NCBI RefSeq assembly: GCF_000142905.1
Contig: NW_013657670.1
Location: 125,094 to 160,932, forward strand
Source: Thecamonas trahens ATCC 50062
Taxonomy: Eukaryota; Apusozoa; Apusomonadida; Apusomonadidae
Length of the DNA: 35,839 bases
Reading direction: 5' to 3'
A program made the position numbers and the translations under genes. A model generated the notes under the pieces. It saw only the letters and a program-made list of their open reading frames with translations, was not told the origin of the DNA and did no database searches. This document shows positions 18,554 through 30,000 of this stretch, piece after piece (position 1 is the stretch's first letter; each line of letters begins with the position of its first letter).

Positions 18554-20149
18554 ATGGGCCGAAGAAAGCAGCGCAAGAAGGAGAAGCAACCACCACCATC
18601 GTCCGACCCGGTCATGGATAGCCTATACGGCCGCAGTACAGTGGTGACCTCCACAGCCATCACTCGGCCCACCAACTCTTCGCCCTCTCGCCCACTGTCC
18701 GACTCGCCATCGTCATCGCTCTCCGCCCCTTCGAATTCCGCTTTGACCCCGTCGCCGACCCGGGAGCTCTTCCCTGATGACGCCACGGCCGCATGGGAAG
18801 CATCAAACTTTGTCTTTGATCGCTACGGCGTGTGGAAGTCGAGCCAGTTTGCCACCATCCCCTCATGGATCGACGCCCTGATCGTCTCGCCCGCAGATGG
18901 CGTCCACTCGCGGAGCGGGACCATCACCTTTCCCATCTCCCTTCCGCCGTGCGATCCCCAGCCTGCGCCAGCCTTTGTCCGTCTTCCAGCCGCCATGCTC
19001 GCCGGACAGGCCTTTGCTCCACGATCGGTCCGCGGCGGCGGCGCAGAGGACTTTGACGGCTCAGCCGCCCGGCTCATCCCTCCGCCGGCCGAGTCTGGCG
19101 CCTCCCTCGCCTGGCACATCGAGCAGACCATGTGCAATGTAGTGGTCATCATGTGTCACGGTGGCTACTTTGCCGTCGCACACTTTGTCGATGGCGAGCT
19201 CCGCGAGCACAAGACCATGCGCAAGTACGTCACTCGCCGCAAGCAGGGCGGCCGCCAGTCGAACCGCGACCGCTCAGGCAGGGTCATGTTCTCCGCCGGC
19301 TCTCATCTCCGCCGGACAAACGAGGAGAAGCTCGCCCGCAACATCAAGGAACTGTTGGCCGGTCAAGCCTGGGCATCTGCGCTTGCCGCTGCCCAGCGCA
19401 TCCTCCTCTGTGCGCCCGGACCGGCTAACCGCGAAATCTTCTTTGGCGTTGCCGCCGAGCGCGACCGCGAGCCGCCGCTCTTTGAGCTCAACGACCCGCG
19501 CATCCGCGGCATACCCATCAAGACCAACCGTCCCGCCACTGCCGAGTGCGTCCGCGTCTTTGAGCTCATGACTGCCGTTCACATCCTCACACGGGCCACC
19601 GACCGCGAGCCCGGGCCCGAGACCTCCCGGCCAACGCTCCGCACCATAGTCGCAACCCCTGGCCTGCTCGTCCAACCGCCCACACACCCGCGCTCGCCGC
19701 ACCCTGTCGCCGAATCGCCAACCTCGACAGGATCAGCCGCCCTTACCGCTTCAGACTCGGACTTGAGCTCGGCCTCGGGCGAGTCATCACTCGATGACGC
19801 CATCTACGCCGAGGAACTGGCGCGCGAGTCGAGTTCCCCCTCTGTCACTCCCACGCACCACCCGCGCTCTGACGTCGCTGCCGCCGACGCCGCCGCCTCC
19901 GACGCCGCCGCTGACTCGACACACCCCCCAGCCCCACCACCAAGCCTGTCCTCCCCGCACCTTCCGCCTCACCAACCACGCCACCACCCGCTCCAACCAC
20001 GCCACCAACCTCCTGGCTCTTTATCGCCGCCATTGCCACCGCTGCCCTCGCCACCGCCGCCGCCACTGGTCTTGCCCTCCGCAGACGCAACCCGTAACGC
20101 AGTCACCATGTTGCGGAAAGCAAGTTCATCGCAAGACACACAATTCTAG
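18554..20149 (+). CDS. VMS1: Vms1/ANKZF1-type VLRF1 domain protein (peptidyl-tRNA hydrolase), frame break near the C-terminus
   Basis: The uninterrupted frame gives 531 residues. The basic start (MGRRKQRKKEK) is followed by a VLRF1 domain at about 178-350 with GGYFAVAHFVDG, HKTMRKYVTRRKQGGRQSNRD, SAGSHLRRTNE and a closing IFFG. Gln235 in GGRQS aligns with the catalytic Gln of the eRF1-like loop. Vms1/ANKZF1 release nascent chains from stalled 60S ribosomes in ribosome quality control, often at mitochondria or ER. I see no N-terminal C2H2 zinc finger and no ankyrin repeats, so this is a reduced form. The last 75 residues of this frame are Pro/His-rich filler. Frame +1 (positions 19915-20097) instead encodes a Pro-rich linker and a tail anchor. 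The true C-terminus is therefore probably at 20097. Confidence 0.85.
   Translation: MGRRKQRKKEKQPPPSSDPVMDSLYGRSTVVTSTAITRPTNSSPSRPLSDSPSSSLSAPSNSALTPSPTRELFPDDATAAWEASNFVFDRYGVWKSSQFATIPSWIDALIVSPADGVHSRSGTITFPISLPPCDPQPAPAFVRLPAAMLAGQAFAPRSVRGGGAEDFDGSAARLIPPPAESGASLAWHIEQTMCNVVVIMCHGGYFAVAHFVDGELREHKTMRKYVTRRKQGGRQSNRDRSGRVMFSAGSHLRRTNEEKLARNIKELLAGQAWASALAAAQRILLCAPGPANREIFFGVAAERDREPPLFELNDPRIRGIPIKTNRPATAECVRVFELMTAVHILTRATDREPGPETSRPTLRTIVATPGLLVQPPTHPRSPHPVAESPTSTGSAALTASDSDLSSASGESSLDDAIYAEELARESSSPSVTPTHHPRSDVAAADAAASDAAADSTHPPAPPPSLSSPHLPPHQPRHHPLQPRHQPPGSLSPPLPPLPSPPPPPLVLPSADATRNAVTMLRKASSSQDTQF
19915..20097 (+). other. Alternative-frame tail-anchor segment of the Vms1-like gene
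   Basis: This frame is open from 19915 to a TAA at 20095-20097. It encodes a Thr/Pro/Ala linker, then a hydrophobic helix from 20011 (SWLFIAAIATAALATAAAAT), then LALRRRNP and stop. A hydrophobic helix plus a short Arg-rich end is the pattern of a C-terminal tail anchor. It joins the VLRF1 frame by a -1 step at or near the C run 19924-19929. Confidence 0.6.
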
Positions 20150-20163
20150 CCACACACCGAACG

Positions 20164-23100
20164 CTACACCGTTGATGACGCTGTCGACGACGCTGTCGAC
20201 GACGCTCTCGACAACTCGACCGACGACGACTCTGTCGAACACTCGACAAGCATTGCCAGCCGGAACGCATCCAGAAATCTCTCGCCTTCACCGCCTGCAT
20301 CGACCTCGATGAGCTCGCGCTCTACCCGACCCGCCACCACCTTCCATCGATGCTCGGCCTCGGCGGCACCACCGCGCGCCCGAGCCGCCCTGGTCTCGCG
20401 CACATCGGCGACCACCCCGTGGATCGACACCACCAATGTTGCCACCGCTGCCAGTGCCACCACCACCGTGAGCACCACCACCGTTGTAGAACTCGTCTCG
20501 GACCCGCGCTCCGCATGGAAGCCGATGCCTGTTAGCGCAATCGCCATCACACACCCATCGAGCCGCGCCCGCAGCCGGTTGTACATCGGCACGTAGTACG
20601 GCGCAGCCGCCACAAAGTAGCCCATCGAGAACGCAAGGATGAAAAAGATGGCAAAGAAGACCACGAGCTTGGTGCTCGAGAAAAACAGCGCGGCAATCAC
20701 AATGCCTAGCCGAAGGACAAGAACAAGCATGCCCGTCGCCGCGTATCGCGTCCGGAACGCCTGGTAAATGACGCCAAACCGCGTCGTCGTCTCCGGCTCG
20801 AGCAGCGAGTCGCGATGCCGCCAGAGTCGGAAGCAGCCCCACGCCGGCAAGCCCATCACCACAACCACAACGCTCGCCACGCCCCACGGGACAAGCGACC
20901 ACCATTCGGAGCTGTAGCAGCTAAACGAAGGCTCGCTGTCGAGCACCCATTGACCATCAGCGAGCTTAGTACAGTCAAACAGCTCCAAAGACGACTTGGA
21001 GAGCGGCACATAGAGCAGCGGTCCAAGTAGAAACACAACGCCATCGGCGACAGCGCTCAAACCAACCTCCTTCAGTGGCGCAAACATGCCCACACCACAA
21101 AACCGCAGACCGGCGAGAAGAAGTACGCACGCTACCACGCACACCATTGGCACCACCAGTGACATCACATACATCGACCCGTAGTCGCGGACAGAGCACC
21201 CGGTCGCCAGTAGCCGCGCGTCGGCGTTGGCCAGCGCAAAGCCAGAGAGCCCGGCTGTCACCCCGCGTGGCCAACCAAAGTCGCTCGACACAATGATCGC
21301 GATCAGCTGCGCAGTCGTGATCACCATCGACACAGAAGCCGGGGTGCGCCGCCGTCGAAACGCGAGCACGTGCTCCTGCCCTCCACCGCCGGACGTGATC
21401 GCCTTCACCAGCGAACGCCCCGCCATCGCCGCCCCACCAACCACCACAACCAACGCGAGAGCTACCACGACAACCATCAGGCCACCTGACGACGGCGGAC
21501 ACTTGCTGCACACGCTCGCCGACGAAGCGTAGTAGCCGTCCGCACACGATGCACACGCAAATCCATCGTAACCGACCTCGCACATGTTGTTGCCCAAGCA
21601 TCCACTACGAAGGCAGCGCACAAACGCGCCGGACTCGGACGCAAAGAATCCCACTGCCGCCACAGGCATGGCAAGCCCGCCGACGCAATCTGCTCCATCA
21701 GGGCAGGCTCGCACACATCGCCACCCACCCCGCTTGGCGCGTAGAAGCCCACCACGCATCGGCAGAGAGAGGGGTCCGGCTTGGTCACGTTGGCCAGGAG
21801 CGCCATGTTCAACGGGCACGGCGGCGTTGCTACGCATGCCGCCATGCTCCCACCCTCCGACGAAGACGACGCATCACACTCGGTGCACACCAGCGCCGCC
21901 GATCCCAACCCGCTCGCAATTGTCCCGCCATACCCAGCCGGACAGACCGTTACGTTGATGCTTCCGCGAACACCCACCACGTTTCCGCCTTCGACGCTCA
22001 CCTCGTACGCGACCGCAACCCCGGACGGCTCCGCCGTCGCAAGCAGCGCCACAAAGCCCGACGGCACAGGCGCCGCCAGGCTCGACAGCAACATATCGCC
22101 CGGCTCGTTTGGCACTGCAGCGCCTCCACTCACACTCTCGAACCGCAGTCGCAGGGATGTTCGATCATACACCACGTCCTGGCCCAGCACATCGCGCCCG
22201 CGGACCTTGGCCGACACAGCCTCGCCGGCAAACACCACACTCGCACCGGCATCGACCATTTGCAACTCTGCCAGCGGCCCTGCAATCGCAACTTGATTGA
22301 ACACGTGCTCCGCCTCGATACTCAGCCACGGAATGCCCGACGAATTGCTCCGACTCGAGTTAAACGAAGCGTCCACAGCCGAAGACAAGCACACAAACGC
22401 GTCGTGGGCGGTCCTTGTCGCGCCCGATCGCAGTGCAGTGTTGCCCACCATCGCACTTGCATTGCCCGCCATTCGCACCCAAGACCCGCACGCAAACAGG
22501 CCACCGCCAAACAGAGACGCCACGTTATTGTCAAAAGTGCAGTTGTTGACAACGACGGTTGCAGCCAAAGCTCCAGCCCGCAGAGTTCTGCTGGGAACAG
22601 GCACCGTCGCGCCTGAAGCCACCGCCGCTCCGGCCGACACGCCACTCGTCTCGGCCAGACCAAGCGCTCCGCCGATGGCTGCCGAGTTGCTGGAGAAACT
22701 GCTGTCCGTCAGCTCGATGGCCGCTTCCCGAGTGCCAATTGCGCCAACACCGCCGCCCATGCCCCGCGGCGCCAAATTGCCGAAAAACGTCACGCTCTCG
22801 CCCACAAGCGCTCCGCCGCTCGCAACAAGCAGCCCACCGCCAGGCCCGGTGCTCACCACATTTTTCGTAAAGCTCGCACCCGCAGCTCCGATCTCGACTC
22901 GGCTGCCGTCGCCCACATACAGCCCGCCGCCCGCGCTGCCGGCCGTACACGCCACAAACGAGGTATTGCCGAGTGAGACTCTGCTCCCGCCACCGCGCAC
23001 AAAAAGCCCTCCACCAAACTGAGCCGCAGAGCACCCACTGAACGTCACGTCGACAAGCTCCGCAGCCGCGCCGTCCACCACAGACAGCGCCCCACCGCGC

Positions 23101-26100
23101 CCGCTGTCAAACTGGAACAGGGAGCCGTGCCCCACAGAGCTGCAACTGGCAAACACCACAGACCGCAGAACCACATCTTGTCCGGTGCCCGAGACGCGAA
23201 TGACGGACGATGCAGCCGAATCGACCTGCGACACCCCGCCGTTGCGGACTTCCACGCCAGACAAGTGCAGACTCCCACTGGTGCCCGTCAGCTCGTTGTC
23301 CTCAATCTTGAACAGTACTCCACCGATGCTTGAGCCAGCCACTGCGCAGTCAAAAACAACCCCGCCGTTTGCCGATCTAATCGAGACTGGTGACTGGATG
23401 AGCGCCGGCAAGTCACGGGCACAGCCATACGTCCCGGCCTCCAGCACAAGTTCCTTCCGATCCCCACACGTCGTTGTCGCCCTTAGCCGTGCCACAACGC
23501 ATGCAAAGCTCGACGGAACAATACACGCACGCTGCTCTGAAACACCCGGTGTTTGGAGCCGACGCGACGTCATAGAGAACGCTGTCTGCCCGCTTCCGCG
23601 AAAGATCACAACCGTGCCAGCAGCCCCATACGCAACATCAATATCGCCGTCACTGTCAAAGTCATCGACAAGGACATCGATCGCCCTGGTGTGAGTCGAA
23701 CCATCCGTCTGAAGCGCGAGTGCATACGAGCCCGAGACGTTGCGGAAGACCTTGACCCCACCGGTGTTGAATCGAGCAAAGACGTCGGCGTACTTGCCGC
23801 TGGTGTGGCTGACCGTCACTCCAGTCAGCGTGGACAAATCAGAGTAGATCGGCGACGACACGTAGCCGGTTCCAGTCCACGTGAGTAAGATGATCACCCT
23901 CAACCCGCTCGCCACAATCTCATTGCTCCCGTCTCCGTCCACGTCGTACGCCACCACTCCGTTGGCATCAGTCACACTGATGGCGAGCCGACTTGCAAAG
24001 CTCCGACCACCGGCAGCATGCCACACGTAAACAACGTCGTGCGCTTCGCAAGCCGCCACCACATCTTCCCTCCCGTCCGAGTTGACGTCGGCTACAGCCA
24101 GGCTGTTTGCATTCGGCGCGCTTCCATCCATGTCGATAGGCTCACCAAAGCTGCCGCCTCCAGTCCCGTAAAAGATGTGGACGCCGGTCGAACTTGTTGC
24201 CACTACGTCCATCATCTCGTCGCCGTCAAGATCACTGCTGACCACATCGCGGCAAGCTGCGAGGTTGGTCGAAATGGTGACCGCTGGCACCGTCAGTCCC
24301 ATGCCATTGTTGGCGAACCAAGCGACGTGTTGCACCGCAGGGTTGATCGAGCACACCACGACATCGACGTCGCCGTCGCTGTCAACATCCACTGCATCGA
24401 TGCCGTACGCGCCAGGAAACGGTGCAAACGGCACCACATTGTCCGGCAGCCCAAACTTGTTCTCCACAAGCCGCACACCCATGTTCTCATCGGCAACCGC
24501 AAGGTCCACGTCGCCGTCGTTGTCAAAGTCCAAGCTCGCAATCTTGGCCCGGCGCGAGGCGATCGCGACCGTGCCGCCTTCCGAATACGTGGCAGGAAAC
24601 GTCTCGTTGGTGTTCCGGTAGTAGCCGAGCACCTCGGACGACGGTGCCGTCACGACATCCACTCGTCCGTCACTGTCCACGTCGCCCAGCGCAAGTACAC
24701 CGTTGGTAGACGCCGTCGACGTTACTTCCCGGACCAGGCCACGCAGGGTGCCAGCCAGCGAGACAATGCTCACACCGCCACTGTGGCTGTACACCACATC
24801 CAGTGCATCGTCATCGTCCATAAAGCTCAGAGCTAGTCCCCCTAGCTCGTTGACTGGCAAAGCGATGGTGAATCCCGAGTCGAAAACAACTGCATTCGCA
24901 TTGATGTTGGTGTAGAGCATGATCCGAGCTCGCGTGACTGTGCCCACGATCACATCGCCGTCGCCGTCGCCGTCGGCATCAGCCACAGCCACGACTGTCG
25001 CCCCGTACTCGCCACTTGCAATTACGATCCGGCTTCCAAAGCCACCAGTCCCCGTTCCAAGGTGCACACCGACGCTGCCGTCGCCGCCCACAGCTGTCAC
25101 CAAGTCGGTGCTGCCGTCGGGGGAAATGCGCCCCTCCCCGAGCGCCGTCACACCGACCATCGCAATGCTGGCGCAACTGAAAAAAGTCCCGTCGCCGCTA
25201 GGGTTGCACATCACGTCGATACGCGAGCTTGTGGCCACCACCGCATCAACAAAACTGTCACTATTGGCATGGAGCAGGACCAGCGCTACCACCGGCGACG
25301 GTGGCGACGCCAGCGTGCCACCGAGGATTGCGTCAAAAGTCCCATTCCCGAACCCATGGATCCACACCACAGTTCCACTGTCGAGGAGCGCAACAACATC
25401 GTCGGCGCCGTCGCTGTTCACGTCGCTCGCAAGCAGAGTTGTTGCAGGTGATGCCAGAATCTGTTTGCGGCCGTCAAACGCGCTCGATCCAAACCGATTG
25501 ACGTACGTCGCAACGCCGCCGTTGACCGCTGCGACGACATGGCCGCCACTTGCAACAACTGCCGCTTGCGGTGCAGCCATTTCCGCGAACAGAACTCTCC
25601 CTGAAGAAAAGGTCCTTGATCCCGTGCCGAGGGCATAGTACGCGGTAGCGCCGGAAAAGTCCCGTGAGCCAACAACATCAAGCAGCCCATCGTTGTTCAC
25701 ATCCGCTGTTCGGTAGATATCGGGGAAGCTCCACCAGAACGTGCTCTCGCGGCCGACACTCGTTGTGCCAGTGCCCCAGTAGCCAAGGACAAAGTTGGAC
25801 ATATGCCGACCTCCAAGCAGATCGCCGAAGCCGTCGTTGTCAAAGTCACCAGCCACAGACCGGTAAGGCGCTTCCTGGAGCGTACTTGAGACCGCCGTGA
25901 GAAAGCCACCGACACCGTCTCCTGGGTGCACAATGAGCGACGTGCCCGAGATCACCATCAAATCCATATGGGTATCGTTCGTCGCCTCGAGCACAAACAT
26001 GGCATCACGCAAAGTCGGCCCGGATCTTTGCGTAAAGCTACCGCTTCCGTTGTTCGCGAGCACAACAAGGCTGCTCATCCCGCTTGCCCAGATCCACGGC

Positions 26101-26762
26101 GCCGGGTTGGCACCGACATACACTACGTGAAGGCTGGATGTTCTACTTGACGTCAGCGTCTCGCCTCCAGTCCGCCGCACCGTCCAGCTCGGGCCCTGCA
26201 GCCAGAACAGGCCATCGGCCGACGAGCCGATCACATCGTTCACGCCATCGGCGTCGACGTCGACAACCTGCACAAGCTTGGCGCCCGGTACTGTCGCCAG
26301 CACTTGCGTCTCCCCGCGCGCCGCGATCCACACCATGACTGCATTGCCAACCACGCCCAAGATGTCTAACCGGCTGCCGCCCATCACCGAGCCCACCGCC
26401 ACCGAGTGCACGTTGCGAAGCGCCGAGCCACCACGGACTAGCGTCGTCAGCGACGAGAACTTGCCAAGATCCGGAACGTACTCAACCACGCCGAGCACCG
26501 CATACTCGGGAAGGGTCTTGAGGGAGGAGGAGACCAGCACAACGTCGGCGTGACCGTCACCGTTGATGTCTTCAGCAACAACCTCGGCCAACTTGTACAA
26601 TCTGGCGTCGATGGCCATGACTTCTGTGCCTCTATCCGCCGCGCACGGCGACGCTGCCTCCGCCACCGCCCCGCTTCCGCCACCACCCGCCACCACCACC
26701 AGAGTCACGGCCACGGCCACCAAAGCCACCCACTGCCTCAGGCATGTCAAGGACCTGAGCAT
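20164..26762 (-). CDS. Giant FG-GAP / beta-helix / Cys-rich / multipass receptor-like protein A, one apparent frameshift
   Basis: The ATG at 26762 opens a signal peptide (MLRSLTCLRQWVALVAVAVT). About 14 FG-GAP/VCBS calcium-loop repeats follow over 26585-23570 (DINGDGHAD, DVDSDGDVD, DFDSDGDID). Next come a four-Cys junction (ACIVPSSFAC...LVLEAGTYGC, 23530-23410), a parallel beta-helix with GG(A/G)L-type turns (23380-22440), a domain with RDVLGQ (about 22230-21950), a GCC2/GCC3-like Cys-rich stalk (21950-21495), about eight TM helices (21490-20400) and a Ser-rich tail. The frame breaks once near 21704; a single missing base would restore VCEP to CPDGADC, as the paralog shows. The unbroken length would be about 2,199 residues. 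An adhesion or sensory receptor at the cell surface is inferred; no known family with all parts is recalled. The longer frame to 26819 starts with TTG. Confidence 0.83.
21690..21717 (-). other. Apparent one-base frameshift in receptor A
   Basis: Upstream the frame reads ...GGDVCEP and downstream the other frame reads CPDGADCVGG. Paralog B has CEPCPRGGICDGG at the same place. The sense sequence GAGCCTGCC is one base short. Confidence 0.8.
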
Positions 26763-27061
26763 GATATTGGATGACGTTGGTAGAGTAGAGTATGGCAGGC
26801 TCTCTCGCTCGTTGGCCAACTCACCACCACGACCACAGGTCGGCCTTGCTCGAGTTGACGTCGTAGGCTGAGAGGATCGACAAGAGTCAACAAAAAGGCG
26901 GCAAAAAAATGTTCGTCCGCAAGGAAAAAAGGGGATCCCTGCAACTCAACCCAACTCACGCACCACACCCACAGCCCAAGTGTCTCGACTCAAGTTCATT
27001 CCTCTCCTTCTCCCCCCTCCCCTCCCTCCGCCGCCCTCCTGAAGGCACGTGCTCGCCCATA
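26763..27061. promoter_or_regulatory. Shared 299-bp divergent promoter region of the receptor pair
   Basis: This is the only DNA between the two start codons. It has an AT-richer centre (about 26880-26935, with aaaaaaatg and aaaaaagggg) and a CT-rich block on the plus strand (27000-27040) before the gene B ATG. No TATA box is obvious. In-frame ATG/TTG codons at 26909 and 26819 are not convincing starts because the signal peptides begin further in. Confidence 0.6.
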
Positions 27062-30000
27062 ATGCCCATTCGCATGCTTGTGGTTCTGGCCGTGGTCGCG
27101 GTCGTGGCGGTTGGCCTCATGCTCGCTCCGGTTGGCGCGTCTTCTTCTTTCGTGACGCCGTCGATCGAGCAATGCAAGTCGCAGCTGCCGTCACCTTCGA
27201 CGACGATTGCGGTCACGTCGTACCCGGCGTTCAAGAACATGGTCCTCACCAATGTGAGTCACGACATGCCGCGAAGCGTTTTTACGACCACTGGTGCTGG
27301 ACTCTCGCTGTTTGTTCCGCGCGCGAGCGGCTACGCAGGGATGATGGTCCTGTATCCGGGTACGGTCCGCCTCCCCTCGCAAGGCCATGGCGTGGACATG
27401 GACCGCGACGGGCTGGACGACATTGTGTTCCAGGCTGAAGGTCTTGGCGTTGCGTGGCTTCGCAATCTCGGCAACAACGTGTTTGATGTCACTAATCCCA
27501 TCGTCATTACTCCGGGCTGGGCCTCGTCAAATCTGGTCGCCGTTGCCGACCTCGACGCCGACGGCGACGAGGATCTCATTTTCAACGCCTACAACGACTA
27601 CCGATGGATGGCCAACGGCGGTGACGGAAGGTCGTGGACCGAAAACATCATTCCCAGCCCGCCGCTTCTCTTTAGTCAGAAGAACTTGATCGTCGCAGAC
27701 TTTGGAGGCAACGCCACACGCGAGATCATTGTGGACAACGGATCTGGTCGTGCCTACCTGCTCTTCGACGACGGCTCGCTAACCTGGTCCGGCCGCAAGC
27801 AAATTGTCTTCTCGGACATCGAGAAGACAGGCATTGTCGTGGCCGACATGAACGGCGATGGTCAACTTGACCTTGTTGTGCCGCATAGCAACAGAGTGTT
27901 CTTCGCCCGCAATCTGGGCTTGTCATCTTTCTGGCCCTCGTCGAACGTGTACACTAGCGCCGGCTCGAACTATGTGGCTGTCGGCGATGTCGACAATGAC
28001 GGTGACAACGACGTCATTCATGCTGGTCCCTTTAGCAGCCTCGTTCTCTCCCGCAACTCAGGAACCGGCACGTTCTCGAGCTCCTACATCACCGTCAGCA
28101 ATGCTCAGTCAGCGTTCCTAGTCGACCTCGATGGCTCTGGCGTACTTGACCTGATCACCGGCTACAGCTTCAACTCTGGCTTTAGGACATATCGTGGCTA
28201 CGGCACCGGCTCGTTTTCCTCTCTCAGTTCGCCGCCTACACTCAACCACAATGTCAAGACGGCCCAGGCCGTAGCTGATGTCGACGGTGACGGGCGACTT
28301 GATGTCATTACCTCGTCGCTCACCGGCACGGTCTGGGCCCGCAACGCTGGCAACTCTGTATTTGAAGGCATTCGCAGGATCACGTCAAGTGGTGCTGACC
28401 ACGTGGCTGTGACAGACTTTAGTGCCAGTGGCCGGCCTGACATTGCACTTGCAGTTGGCAAAGAGCTCCGCCTCCACACAAGCAACCCAAGCTCCATCTC
28501 TGGCTTTGATGCCGGTGTCGTCATCGTCACTGCTCCCACGGCGATCACTGCGTTGGCCGTGGCGTACATCGATTCTGGCTCCGCACCCGATGTTGCGTAC
28601 ACCACATCCTCCACTCTGTACACGCTGACAGCAACAGGCGCGTCATCATTTGCGGCACCAACATCTGTGGACAACTCGCTCTCGGGTGCGACAGCGGTGG
28701 TCAGCGCCGAATTGACAGGCGATGCTGCGGCAGACCTAGCCGTGGCGACGTCAGGCGATAGAGCCATTGGGCTCTACATCCACGACGGCGTGGCCGGCTT
28801 TCGCGCGCGCGTTGTGCTTGTGGCTGGCGTTGCGCCGTTCTCTTCGCTCCTTGCTGCCGACGTTGACGTTGACGGTGACCTCGACCTGGTGTACTCGGCG
28901 AAGAGTTTCGCTTTCGTTGGCTGGTTGGCCAACGCTGGGTTAGGTGCCTCGTTTGGCGACGCGACGTCCATCACGGAGGCCGCTTTTGGGGTCGTCTCGG
29001 TGGCAGTCGGTGACATTTCCGGCGACAGTGTGCCTGACATGGTCATCGCCGATACAGCCGGCACCACACTCGTCCGTGGGGCAGGCGGCGGAAAGTTTGC
29101 CACGCCGGACACCGTCACTACGGTGACTGCCTACTTTACCGGCATTGCCGATGTGAACAGCGACGGTAAGAAGGACATTGTTGTGCGTCAACAGAACTCG
29201 CTTGTCTGGGTCCGCAACGCGCCGCAACCAGCGCAGTTTTCTGCGCTCGGCTCCGGCATCGTGAGCACGCCGCGCGCGTCGGGCCGCCCTGAGATGGTGG
29301 TTTTTGACGCTAATGCAGATGGGCGTCCCGATGTCGCGGTTGCCCGCCCAGACCAGCTGCAGTGGCAACTGTTCATCAATCGCGGCGACGGTACTGTTAA
29401 CCGCGTTGCAGCCGTCGACGCTTTCGGCGCCGCGCTGATTGTTGCCGGAGACTTTGACGGAGACGGCGATCTCGATGTAGCACTGGCAAGTGTTGCGCCT
29501 AACGGCGCACCCTCTCTCGCAGTCTTCACCAACACCGATGGCGCCGGCGGCTTTGCAGCAACCTCGCAGACAGCCGTGGCATCGGCTGCCGAGCTGACTG
29601 CCGCGCCTCGCCAGTTGGCAGTCGCCGACATCGACGGTTCTGGCCACCACGACTTGCTGGCACTCTTTCCAACCTCGGTGACCATTTATTCCATGGCAAG
29701 GAACGGATCTTTCGCGCCGAGGCATGTCACCTTTGCTCCGCCCGGTCTCCCAGTCGCGATCACCAGCCTCCGCTCACTCTCTGTCATTGACGTCGATGGC
29801 GACGGGGTGCTTGATCTTGGCTTGTTGGCCGACGCTCCGAGGGCCGTGTTCTGGACTGCCGGGCGCGGCGACGGCTCGTTTGCCAGCGGGCAGTTGGTCA
29901 ACACCTCGGTTGCGGGTGCGAACGACCACTACATCGACGATGTGGCGTGGTGCGACTTTAGTGGCGATGGCACGGCAGACGTGGTTGTCACTGGCCGGCG

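Noticed and set aside
21549..22616. 355-residue plus-strand frame within receptor A
   Set aside because: Arg/His-rich shadow frame opposite conserved beta-helix and stalk sequence.
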